A DNA stretch of 64,000 nucleotides from Brachybacterium avium (GTDB taxonomy: Bacteria; Actinomycetota; Actinomycetes; Actinomycetales; Dermabacteraceae): contig NZ_CP022316.1 of NCBI RefSeq assembly GCF_002216795.1, positions 1,178,001 to 1,242,000 on the forward strand, in the 5' to 3' direction. This document shows, one piece after another, positions 26,496 to 34,638 of this stretch (the first letter of the stretch is position 1; each line of letters starts with the position of its first letter). The notes beneath the pieces were generated by a model, which saw only the letters and a list, made by a program, of their open reading frames with translations, ran no database searches and had not been told where the DNA came from. Position numbers and translations under genes: made by a program.

Positions 26496-26798
26496 TCAGC
26501 TGCCCACGGCCTCCTTCTCGGCGTGACGCAGCGCGGCCCACCAGTTGCTCACGTCGGGGTGGCGGCGCAGCAGGCGCCGGCGTTCCCGTTCGGTCATCCC
26601 GCCCCACACTCCGAAGTCCACGCGGTTGTCGAGGGCATCGGCCAGGCATTCCGTCCTCACCGGGCACGCCCCGCAGGCGAGCTTCACCGCGTGCTGCTCG
26701 GCGCCCTGCACGAAGAAGCCGTCGGGCTCCATGCTCACACAGGCGCCACGCGTCGCCCAGCTCGAGTCGGAGGTCGTGGGAGATTCCCCGATGGTCAT
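26496..26798 (-). CDS. whiB: WhiB family iron-sulfur regulator (WhiB4-like)
   Basis: 100 residues. Four cysteines (C20, C42, C45, C51; C-x21-C-x2-C-x5-C) should bind a [4Fe-4S] cluster, and GVWGG (63-67) precedes the basic DNA-binding tail ERERRRLLRR. Redox-responsive WhiB proteins act with sigma-A at promoters. Its place next to a class A PBP gene matches whiB4 (Rv3681c) next to ponA2. The second of two close ATGs (26798) was chosen for its GGAAGGGG spacing; the other is at 26804. Confidence 0.92.
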   Translation of the reverse strand: MTIGESPTTSDSSWATRGACVSMEPDGFFVQGAEQHAVKLACGACPVRTECLADALDNRVDFGVWGGMTERERRRLLRRHPDVSNWWAALRHAEKEAVGS

Positions 26799-26849
26799 TC
26801 GCATCCCCTTCCCAGGTGGCGGATCGACGTTGATCCGGTCATGCCCCTC

Positions 26850-26878
26850 ACTGTAAGGAGACTCTCGCCACATGGCAA
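26850..26878 (-). promoter_or_regulatory. promoter of whiB
   Basis: On the minus strand TTGCCA (-35) and TACAGT (-10) are 17 bp apart, the best sigma-70-type promoter in the window. The transcript start would be about 45 nt before the whiB ATG. Confidence 0.65.
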
Positions 26879-27042
26879 AACATGGCGCACGCGAGTCTCT
26901 GACATGCTGGGCGTGGTAGTGCCGACGGCGCCGCCGCCCGGACCGGCCCTTCGCCGGGCGGGCACCGCGGGGGACGCGCCACGGATTCGTGAAGATTCGG
27001 CACTCGTGGCATGCCTCATGGCCGAGGGTCCGCCACTGCCCG

Positions 27043-27048
27043 TACTGT
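27043..27048 (+). promoter_or_regulatory. -10 box of the PBP gene, leaderless spacing
   Basis: TACTGT lies exactly 6 nt before the ATG at 27055. No Shine-Dalgarno is present, consistent with a leaderless mRNA. Confidence 0.55.
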
Positions 27049-27054
27049 GGGAAC

Positions 27055-29454
27055 ATGGCCCGCCCCACGTCCGCGTCCGCCTCCGGCCGCTCCCTGCCCG
27101 TAGCCCTGCTGCAGACCATCTACCTGCTGCTGGGGATGCTCGCCGTCTCCGCGCTCGCCGGTGTGCTGATGGCGGCGTTCTTCCTGCCGATGGTGTCGGC
27201 CGGCTCGGCCGTCGCCAAGGACGGCGTCGCGCTGTTCGACTCGTACCCGAGCGAGCTCGAGGTGGAGCCGCTGAACGAGGCGAGCCGGATCGAAGCCTCG
27301 GATGGCTCGCTGCTGGCGATCTTCTATTCGGAGAACCGCATCATGGTGCCGCTGGAGGAGATCTCCCCGCACATACAGCATGCGGTGATCGCGGTCGAGG
27401 ACCGTCGCTTCTACGAGCACGGCGGCGTGGATCCCAAGGGCATGGTCCGCGCCTTCGCCTCCAACGCCGCCGGCGGCGCCACCCAGGGCGGCTCGACGCT
27501 GACCCAGCAGTACGTGAAGAACGCCCTGCTGATGGATGCCGTCCAGCGCGGCGACCAGGAGGACCAGATCGAAGCGACCGAGCAGTCCTACGGTCGCAAG
27601 CTGCGTGAGGCGAAGCTGGCCCTCTCCCTCGAGAAGAAGTGGTCGAAGGACGAAATCCTCAACGCCTATCTGAACGTGGCGCAGTTCGGGCCCTCCCAGT
27701 ACGGCGTGGAGACCGGCTCCCGGCACTACTTCAACAAGAGCGCCGTGGATCTGAACCCCGGTGAGGCCGCCCTGCTGGCGGGCATCACCAACGGCCCGAA
27801 CCAGTACGACCCGGTCTCCCATCCCGAGGCCGGCCAGAAGCGTCGCAACGAGGTCCTGCAGGACATGCGGCACGAGGACTACATCACCGATGAGGAGTAC
27901 GAGAAGTACACCGCGATCCCGGTGGAGGACATGCTGGACATCCAGAATGTGCAGGCCGGCTGCGCCTCGGCGGGGACCAGCGGCTTCTTCTGCGACTACG
28001 TCACGCGCTCACTGCTGAACGATCCGGCCTTCGCCCCGACCTACGACGAGCGTCGCGAGCTGCTCTACGGCGGCGGCCTCACCATCCGCACCACCCTGGA
28101 TCCCGAGACCCAGGCAGCGGCCGTGGACATCCTGGAGCGCAAGGTCCCCGCCGACTCCTCGAGCGGCTTCGGCCACTCGATCGTGACCGTCGAGCCCGGC
28201 ACCGGCAACATCCTCACGATGGCGCAGAACCGCTCGTTCAACCCGTACGCGGAGGTCGGCCCCGGCGAGACGGCGATCAACTACAACGTTCCCAAGTCTC
28301 TCGGCGGCGGCAACGGCTTCCCGGTCGGCTCGACCTTCAAGCCCTTCGTCCTGCAGGACTGGCTCGAGCACGACCGGTCGATCTACGACAGGGTCAGCAC
28401 CGAGCGACGCCCGATCTCGCGCTCCCCCGCGGCCTGCCTGCCCCGGGGCGCCTGGCGGTCGGCAGAGGCCTGGAACCCCGACAACGCGGTCTCGGTGAGG
28501 ATCTCGCCGATGGAGACGGCACTGAACGCCACGAAGTTCTCGATCAACACCGGCTACACGGACATGGCGCGCCAGCTGGACCTGTGCGACATCGCGAACA
28601 CGGCACGCGACATCGGGGTGGTACCGGCAGGGTACGACCCCTATGACCCGGACACCTGGGAGATGCCGATCGAGGACATGTACGGCACAGAGCTGGCTCC
28701 GGCCGTGCTGGTCCTCGGCGAGGTGCGCATCTCCGCACTGAACATGGCGTCCGCCTACGCCACGTGGGCCGCCGGCGGCACGTACTGCACGCCGCAGGCC
28801 ATCTCCGAGGTGCTCGACCGCAACGGGGAGGCGATGGAGATCTCCGGCGCCGACTGCCACCAGGCAGTGGAGAAGGAGGTCGCCGACGCGATGGCATGGA
28901 CCCTCGAGCAGGACCTCGAGGACCCCCAGGCCACCGGCAAGGGCAAGATCATCGAGGGCCACCCGGCCGGGGGCAAGACCGGTACCTCGGGCTCCCAGTA
29001 CCACACCTGGTACGTCGGCTTCACTCGCCAGATGTCCACCGCGGTGTGGTTCGGCCACCCGAACGCCAACATCCGTCCCGGCGGCTTCTCGGTGGACGGA
29101 CAGATGCTTCGCAGCGGTCATGTCTGGGGCAACACCGTCTCCCTGCCCACCTGGCAGGAATACATGACCCGCGTCCATGAGGGGCTGCCCAGCAAGCCGT
29201 TCCCGGCAGCCCCCGAGAAGCCCGCCGCGCCGTCCTCCGATGTGGCCCAGAAGGGCGTCGTGCCGGATGTCTCCGGGATGGTGCTCAGCCAGGCGGAGAG
29301 CGCGGTGGAGTCGGCCGGCTTCAAGGCCGAGGTGCGCAACGAGTCCAGCAGCTCCGTGGGCAAGTGGTACGTGATCGGCACGGACCCCGCTCCCGGCACC
29401 CGCCTGCCCGAGGGCAGGACCGTGGTCATCCGCCAGTCCACCGGAGGGAACTGA
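27055..29454 (+). CDS. class A penicillin-binding protein with PASTA domain
   Basis: 799 residues. One membrane anchor (about 19-47), a GT51 glycosyltransferase domain with EDRRFYEHGG (Glu115) and QGGSTLTQQYVKN (144-156), then a transpeptidase domain with S426-x-x-K429 (GSTFKPF), S496-I-N498 and K641-T-G643, and one C-terminal PASTA domain (about 733-799). It polymerises and cross-links peptidoglycan outside the membrane; PASTA domains bind muropeptides. It matches PonA2 by order next to whiB4 and the metallophosphoesterase. The ATG was chosen by the -10 spacing and because the upstream extension lies over the promoter. Confidence 0.95.
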   Translation: MARPTSASASGRSLPVALLQTIYLLLGMLAVSALAGVLMAAFFLPMVSAGSAVAKDGVALFDSYPSELEVEPLNEASRIEASDGSLLAIFYSENRIMVPLEEISPHIQHAVIAVEDRRFYEHGGVDPKGMVRAFASNAAGGATQGGSTLTQQYVKNALLMDAVQRGDQEDQIEATEQSYGRKLREAKLALSLEKKWSKDEILNAYLNVAQFGPSQYGVETGSRHYFNKSAVDLNPGEAALLAGITNGPNQYDPVSHPEAGQKRRNEVLQDMRHEDYITDEEYEKYTAIPVEDMLDIQNVQAGCASAGTSGFFCDYVTRSLLNDPAFAPTYDERRELLYGGGLTIRTTLDPETQAAAVDILERKVPADSSSGFGHSIVTVEPGTGNILTMAQNRSFNPYAEVGPGETAINYNVPKSLGGGNGFPVGSTFKPFVLQDWLEHDRSIYDRVSTERRPISRSPAACLPRGAWRSAEAWNPDNAVSVRISPMETALNATKFSINTGYTDMARQLDLCDIANTARDIGVVPAGYDPYDPDTWEMPIEDMYGTELAPAVLVLGEVRISALNMASAYATWAAGGTYCTPQAISEVLDRNGEAMEISGADCHQAVEKEVADAMAWTLEQDLEDPQATGKGKIIEGHPAGGKTGTSGSQYHTWYVGFTRQMSTAVWFGHPNANIRPGGFSVDGQMLRSGHVWGNTVSLPTWQEYMTRVHEGLPSKPFPAAPEKPAAPSSDVAQKGVVPDVSGMVLSQAESAVESAGFKAEVRNESSSSVGKWYVIGTDPAPGTRLPEGRTVVIRQSTGGN

Positions 29455-29455
29455 G

Positions 29456-30394
29456 GTGCGGCCAGCTCTCGCGGCCGCCGGGGCCGTGGGCGGCCTCGGG
29501 CTGGGCGCCGGCGCCGCGGCCCATGTCTGGGCCCGGCACGTCGAGATCCACCGCTTCACGCTGCGGGAGCTCGAGCTGCGGATCCTGCCCCCGGGCGCTC
29601 GCACGATCCGCGTGCTCCACCTCAGCGACATCCATCTGCTGCCGGACCAGCAGCGCAAGCTCGACTTCCTCGACCATCTCTCGCTGCTGCGCCCGCATCT
29701 GGTGATCGACACCGGAGACAACATCGCCTCCGCGGCCGCGATCCCAGTGCTGGCCCAGGCCCTGGAACCGCTGCTGCGCCGACCCGGCGCGTTCGTCCAC
29801 GGCTCCAACGACATGTTCGAGCCGATGCCGAAGAACCCCGCCCGCTACCTGCTGCCGGATTCGCGGCCCGCCGGATTGACCGACCCCAGAGAGCCCACGC
29901 TGCCGGTCGGCGAGCTCACCGAGCGGCTCTCCGAGCACGGCTGGAAGGACCTCACGAACACGCGGGCGAGCATCGAGCTGGGCGGGCTCGAAGTGCGCCT
30001 GGTGGGCGTCGACGACCCGCATCTCGAGCTCGACGAGATGCCCGCACCAGCGGATCCGTCGCCGCCGCTGCCCGCGCATGGCAACGTGCTGCGCCTCGGG
30101 GTGGCGCATGCGCCCTACCGCCGGGTGCTGGACTCCTTCGTCGCCGACGGTGCGGATCTCATCCTGGCCGGCCACACCCATGGCGGTCAGCTGCGCCTGC
30201 CCGGCGTCGGCGCACTGGTCACCAACTGCGACATCCCCCGCCAGCAGGCCCGCGGCCTGTCCACCTGGCAGGGCGTGCCCCTGAACGTCAGCGCGGGCCT
30301 GGGCGCGAGCCCGTATTCGAACTATCGACTGTTCACTCCCCCGGAGGCGACCTTGCTCACGTTGCGCGCCCCGAAGCCGTCACCGGTGTCGTGA
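29456..30394 (+). CDS. membrane-anchored metallophosphoesterase
   Basis: 312 residues. An N-terminal hydrophobic segment (about 5-25) is followed by a calcineurin-like metal site: LSDIHLLPD, DTGDN, HGSND (in place of the usual GNHD/GNHE), and GHTHGGQLRLP. The Ser in GSND is an unusual change at the second metal motif. The gene follows the PBP gene by 1 bp, as in mycobacteria (Rv3683), suggesting work on the cell envelope, though the substrate is unknown. Confidence 0.88.
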   Translation: MRPALAAAGAVGGLGLGAGAAAHVWARHVEIHRFTLRELELRILPPGARTIRVLHLSDIHLLPDQQRKLDFLDHLSLLRPHLVIDTGDNIASAAAIPVLAQALEPLLRRPGAFVHGSNDMFEPMPKNPARYLLPDSRPAGLTDPREPTLPVGELTERLSEHGWKDLTNTRASIELGGLEVRLVGVDDPHLELDEMPAPADPSPPLPAHGNVLRLGVAHAPYRRVLDSFVADGADLILAGHTHGGQLRLPGVGALVTNCDIPRQQARGLSTWQGVPLNVSAGLGASPYSNYRLFTPPEATLLTLRAPKPSPVS

Positions 30395-30411
30395 CCACTC
30401 GCCGGGCCTGC

Positions 30412-30417
30412 TAAAGT
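30412..30417 (+). promoter_or_regulatory. putative -10 box of the tRNA-Pro gene
   Basis: TAAAGT lies 34 nt before the tRNA 5' end, in a short AT-richer stretch. A GTGACC upstream could be a -35 but is only 15 bp away. Confidence 0.4.
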
Positions 30418-30451
30418 TTCTCCTCGATGGCCCGCTTCGGCGCGGCATCAC

Positions 30452-30528
<77 letters not shown>

Positions 30529-31081
30529 ACGAGAAGGGCTGCGGGATCGCATATCGATCCCCGGCCCTTCACTCATTCCCCACGCCCTTCCGTCGGCCCT
30601 TCCGGAATGCTCCGCAACAGCGGTCGGCGACTCCCGGACCCCGATACCGCGTCCCTCTCCGCAGGAATTGCGGAACCCCTCAAGAATGGACATTTCGGGC
30701 AAAGAATCAACGCTCGACCTGCGGACTCCGAGCGCCGCTCGCCCGGTGCGACCATTCCGCACAATTGAACTACAACGACGTAACTACCATAATGTGATTC
30801 GAAATCCGATGGGAACACGAGGCAATTTCATCATTTTTGGCAAAATCTTCGCAAAATCGTGTTCGCTGGAGCGCAAACTCCCCTGTAGCCCCTCCATCAC
30901 CTGCACATACAGTGTCCAGCGGTGCTGCATCCGCTCAGGCAGTGCTCACCGGGCTGCCGCCTTCCCGTCACCGGCCCGGTCGCTTCCTCCACTTCCCTGG
31001 GTGACGGGCGCTGGTCTCGTGCACGTCGTCCTCGACGCTGCACCTCCCCATGCGTGGCGCCGGAGAAAGTGTTCCCCCACG
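30529..31081. other. long AT-richer region between tRNA-Pro and the NlpC/P60 gene
   Basis: 553 bases. The first part holds the tRNA terminator hairpin. The middle (about 30750-30900) is much less GC-rich than the rest of the window, with runs such as TTTTTGGCAAAATC, and probably carries promoters; TACAGT at 30908-30913 is a candidate -10. The last 170 bases would be a long leader of the NlpC/P60 mRNA. I looked for the conserved blocks of the ydaO c-di-AMP riboswitch that often precedes such genes and did not find them. The open frames across it are not convincing genes. Confidence 0.5.
30534..30569 (+). terminator. hairpin after tRNA-Pro
   Basis: GGGATCG/CGATCCC around the loop CATAT, with an outer AGGGC/GCCCT pairing across a small internal loop. 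It starts 6 nt after the CCA end. Confidence 0.6.
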
Positions 31082-32200
31082 ATGTTCCCCACAGCTCCAC
31101 GAGGCACGCACCGGGCACCCGGTCGCGCCGTGATCGACTACCGGGGTCTCAGCGCCCCCGTGGGTCGAGGTGTCGGAGGCGCCGCCGTGATCGGCGCCGT
31201 CTCGGCGACCGCCGTCCTCACCAGCGGTGCAGCAGCCACTGCCCAGGCACCCGCGGCTCCGGCCGTCGGCACGGTCCGCGGCATCGCCCCCAGCGTCACC
31301 CCGAGCCTCGCCCCCGGCGTCGCCCCGGCCAAGAAACAGTCCCAGTTCACCTCCGTCAAGCTCCGCCTCGGGGCGCGCGGCGCAGCCGTCTCCCATCTCC
31401 AGGAGCGGCTGAACGCGCATGGCTCCTCGCTCAAGGTCGACGGTGTGTTCGGTTCCGCGACTCTGCGCGCCGTGCGCTCCCAGCAGTCGCGGGCAGGTAT
31501 CGCCGTGGACGGCGTCGTCGGCCCCATGACCTGGGGGACGCTGACCGGCGGGACCTCCACGGCACCGAGCACGAGCCACTCGCAGCCCAAGCTGCGTGTC
31601 GGGTCGCGTGGCAGCGCGGTCAGCACGCTGCAGAAGCAGCTCAACGCCTCCGGCGCCTCGCTGCGGGTCGACGGGGTGTTCGGGCCGGCGACGACCTCAG
31701 CCGTGCGCGCACTGCAGTCCGCCGCGGGGATCGCAGTGGATGCCGTCGTCGGCCCCCGCACCTGGAGCGCCATCGGCAGCAATGTCCGCATCCCCGCGGA
31801 TTCCGGCAGCCGCGATGAGGGGCGCACGCCCGTCAGCGGCACCACCGTGCGCGGGCAGGCGATCATCGATGCCGCCCGTACGCAGCTCGGTGCCCGCTAC
31901 CACTGGGGCGGCCAGACGCCCTCGACCGGCTATGACTGCTCGGGCCTGGTGCACTACGCGTACAACCAGGCAGGGATGAACCTTCCGCGCAAGACGGCCA
32001 AGGGCTATGCCTTCGGCGGGCGGGTCATCTCGCAGTCCGAGGCCCAGCCCGGCGATCTCGTCGCGTTCACCGGTAACAACTACGGCCACATGGGCATCTA
32101 TGTGGGCAACGGCAGGATCATCGACGCCTCCAGCTCGCGCCAGCGGGTCGTCGAGCGTTCCCTCTGGAACGCACCGCACGTGTTCGTCACCTACCGCTGA
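31082..32200 (+). CDS. secreted NlpC/P60 peptidoglycan hydrolase with two PG_binding_1 domains
   Basis: 372 residues. The N-terminal part has a signal-like hydrophobic segment (VGGAAVIGAVSATAVLTSGAAATAQA). Two peptidoglycan-binding repeats follow (about 95-155 and 173-235, each of the form LRxGxRGxAVxxLQxxLNAxGxxLxVDGVFG). The NlpC/P60 domain (about 260-372) has the catalytic Cys in GYDCSGLVHYAY and the His in NYGHMGIYVGNG. It should cut peptide bonds in the stem peptide. The ATG at 31082 has GGAGAAAG about 12 nt upstream; longer frames would run through the tRNA. Confidence 0.9.
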   Translation: MFPTAPRGTHRAPGRAVIDYRGLSAPVGRGVGGAAVIGAVSATAVLTSGAAATAQAPAAPAVGTVRGIAPSVTPSLAPGVAPAKKQSQFTSVKLRLGARGAAVSHLQERLNAHGSSLKVDGVFGSATLRAVRSQQSRAGIAVDGVVGPMTWGTLTGGTSTAPSTSHSQPKLRVGSRGSAVSTLQKQLNASGASLRVDGVFGPATTSAVRALQSAAGIAVDAVVGPRTWSAIGSNVRIPADSGSRDEGRTPVSGTTVRGQAIIDAARTQLGARYHWGGQTPSTGYDCSGLVHYAYNQAGMNLPRKTAKGYAFGGRVISQSEAQPGDLVAFTGNNYGHMGIYVGNGRIIDASSSRQRVVERSLWNAPHVFVTYR

Positions 32201-32289
32201 GAATCCCGGCGGTCCGCGGTAGACGGACATAAGGCCACGACGGCCTGCTCGACGCGAGAGCGTCAACGGGAAGGAGCAGGGCGACGTGA

Positions 32290-32322
32290 GGGAGCCCGGT
32301 CGGCCACACCGACCGGGCTCCC
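32290..32322 (+). terminator. terminator after the NlpC/P60 gene
   Basis: A perfect 14-bp stem (GGGAGCCCGGTCGG and complement) with loop CCACA, about 90 bp after the stop. Confidence 0.7.
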
Positions 32323-32478
32323 GTGCGTCCGGCCACCTCAGTCGCGGCCGACGCGGCGCGCCGACCACCGACCGGCTGCCGGCACCGCGACCGACAGCAC
32401 GGCGCCGGGCACCTCGGGCCGCCTCCCCATGGCAAACTGGATCCGATCATGGTCGACGACGTCCTCCCAGGAGAAGCA

Positions 32479-33887
32479 ATGCCCGATCCACTCGCCCTCG
32501 TCCCGCTGCCCCAATCCGTCGTCTGGTCGGGCGGCACATGGGAGACGAGCGATCCGTGGGAGGAGCTCTCCGTCGGACTCAACGACGCCCTCCAGGCCAC
32601 CGAGTACGCGCTGTCGATCTCGCCGGCCGGGGCCTCCCTCAGCGCCGGCAGCGAAGCCTCGCTGGCCGACGGCCGCAACACCTTCGCCCAGATCGTCACC
32701 GGGGCGAACGGCTCGATCCCGTGCGTGACGATCTCCGACCGGCCGAAGTACGCCTGGCGCGGCATGCACCTGGATGTCTCCCGTCACTTCCTGCCGCCCG
32801 CGGAGATCGAGACCCTCATCGATGCGATGGCGCTGCACCGCCTGAACATCCTGCACCTGCACCTCACCGACGACCAGGGCTGGCGGGTCCAGATCAAGGG
32901 ATACCCGCGGCTGACCGAGATCGGTGCCTGGCGCGAGCAGACCCTGATCGGCCACATGGGTGAGGACGAGGAGAGCTGGACCTTCGACGGCACCCCTCAC
33001 GGCGGCTCCTACACCCAGGAGGAGCTGACGGACCTGGTCGAGTACGCCCGGCGCCGCGGCATCATGATCGTGCCCGAGGTGGACCTGCCCGGCCACATGC
33101 AGGCGGCGATCGCCGCCTACCCCGAGCTGGGCAACTTCCCCGAGCAGCAGCTCGGGGTACGCGAGGTCTGGGGGATCTCCGATCACGTCCTGGGCGTCTC
33201 CGACGAGGTCTTCGACTTCCTGCGCGATGTGCTCACCCAGATCGCGGACCTCTTCCCCGCCCCGTACGTGCATATCGGCGGTGACGAATGCCCGCGGGTG
33301 GAGTGGGAGCGCTCCTCCGCCGCCCGTGCTCGGATGAACGAATGGGGCCTGACCCGGGTCTCCGAGATCCAGGGCCGATTCACGCAGTTCGCCGCCGACG
33401 TCCTCGCCGAGAAGGGCAAGCGGATCATCGCCTGGGACGAGGTGCTCGAGACTCATCTGCCCGATGACACCGTGGTCATGAACTGGCGCCACGGCAACGG
33501 GCTGAAGGAGGCGACCTCGCGCGGCTTCCGCACCATCATCGCGAACAACGAGCACACCTACTTCGACCACTACCAGGCGACCCCCAAGGATGAGCCGCTC
33601 GCGATCGGCGGGCTCACCACCGTCAAGGATGTCTACACCGCGAAGTTCTCGCCGCACGCGCTCGATGAGGACCAACAGAATCTGCTGATGGGTCTGCAGG
33701 GCCAGCTGTGGACCGAGTACATGCCGTCGGCCGAGCAGGTCCAGTACATGGCCTTCCCCGGATGTGCGCCCTCGCCGAACGGGCATGGGGCTCCCCGGAG
33801 CAGAGCTGGGAGGAGTTCGAGGAGCGGCTGCGCGCCCACCTGCCGCGCCTGGACGCCTTCGGCATCAGCTACCGCCCGCTGGACTGA
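32479..33887 (+). pseudogene. GH20 beta-N-acetylhexosaminidase, 3' end frameshifted
   Basis: A glycoside hydrolase family 20 enzyme that would release terminal N-acetylhexosamine from glycans. Residues 1-427 read in one frame: an N-terminal GH20b-like domain (about 1-95), then the TIM barrel from YAWRGMHLDVSRHFLP, with LHLHLTDDQGWR, the catalytic pair D269-E270 in HIGGDECPR, and LWTEYMPSAEQ. At the CCCC run 33756-33759 the frame breaks; with one extra C the protein continues normally (MCALAERAWGSPEQSWEEF) to a stop at 33885-33887. Without it, the frame runs on into the next gene. Likely a sequencing deletion, so the gene may be intact. The start at 32479 has AGGAGA 6 nt upstream; an ATG at 32449 lacks one. 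Confidence 0.85.
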
Positions 33888-33888
33888 G

Positions 33889-34494
33889 ATGAGCTCTTCC
33901 CACCAGGACGCCCACCCCTACGGCCGCTCCGCCGACGACGTCCGCCGACGGAACCAGCGGCTGCGCCGCACCCGACGGCTCCGGGCGACACAGCTGACGA
34001 TCTTCTCGATCCTCGCCGTCACCCTGATCGCGGTCGGCGTCTACGCGGTCGGCGAGCTCAGCGAACCGGTGGCCGATCCCGGGGTGATCGCACAGAAGCC
34101 CTTCGGCGACCCGCCCGTGGAGCTCTCCTGCCCGGAGCCCGGCGCCGTCCCGCTGCCGCCCGGGGAGGTCACGGTGACCGTGCTGAACGGCACCCGCCGC
34201 AGCGGCCTGGCCGGTGACGTCTCCGAGCAGCTCGCCGACAGGGGATACGGGGTCGAGAGCCCCGGCAACACGCGCAACGCCACGGGCCCGGCCACCATCG
34301 TCCACGGACCCCAGGGCTACCTGGCCGCGCAGTCCGTGAGGGTGCAGATCCAGGGCGCGGAGCTGAGCCTGGACGAGAAACAGGAGGGGAACGCGGTGAC
34401 GGTGCTGATCGGCGACGGGTTCAGCGGGCTCGAGGAGGAGTCGGCGGCCTCCGCCGCGCTCGAGGAGCCGGTTCCGACGCCCGAACGCTGCTGA
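33889..34494 (+). CDS. membrane-anchored LytR_C-domain protein
   Basis: 201 residues. A basic, Arg-rich N-terminal tail (about 1-35), one membrane helix (QLTIFSILAVTLIAVGVYAVG), then an extracytoplasmic LytR C-terminal-type domain (VTVTVLNGTRRSGLAGDVSEQL, with the characteristic VLNGT-x-GLA). These domains occur in or near LytR-CpsA-Psr wall-polymer ligases; this protein has no catalytic LCP domain. The ATG follows the reconstructed hexosaminidase stop by 1 nt. Confidence 0.85.
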   Translation: MSSSHQDAHPYGRSADDVRRRNQRLRRTRRLRATQLTIFSILAVTLIAVGVYAVGELSEPVADPGVIAQKPFGDPPVELSCPEPGAVPLPPGEVTVTVLNGTRRSGLAGDVSEQLADRGYGVESPGNTRNATGPATIVHGPQGYLAAQSVRVQIQGAELSLDEKQEGNAVTVLIGDGFSGLEEESAASAALEEPVPTPERC

Positions 34495-34495
34495 G

Positions 34496-34638
34496 GCTCG
34501 TCCCTCGCAGCACGTCGATCAGTCCTGCGCCCCACCGACTGATCTCCTACCGCTCGTCCCTCGCAGCACGTCGATCAGTCCTGCGCCCCACCGACTGATC
34601 TCCTACCGCTCGTCCCTCGCAGCACGTCGATCAGTCCT
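34496..34638. repeat. 56-bp tandem repeat, 2.55 copies, with internal hairpins
   Basis: Two identical 56-bp units (34496-34551 and 34552-34607) and a 31-bp partial third unit (34608-34638). Each full unit holds the inverted repeat GATCAGTC / GACTGATC around a 12-nt loop (arms at 34517-34524 and 34537-34544 in unit 1). The partial unit enters the end of the minus-strand CshA gene and contains its stop codon. It lies between convergent genes and may act as a double terminator. Confidence 0.9.

Noticed and set aside
30900..31081. ydaO (c-di-AMP) riboswitch before the NlpC/P60 gene
   Set aside because: The characteristic GGGGACCCA and GGGTGAAT-type blocks are not present.
32449..32478. Earlier ATG for the hexosaminidase
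   Set aside because: The ATG at 32479 has AGGAGA 6 nt upstream, the earlier one has none.
32479..34494. A single hexosaminidase-LytR_C fusion protein
   Set aside because: The fusion arises from a missing C at 33756-33759; with it the hexosaminidase ends normally 1 nt before the LytR_C start.
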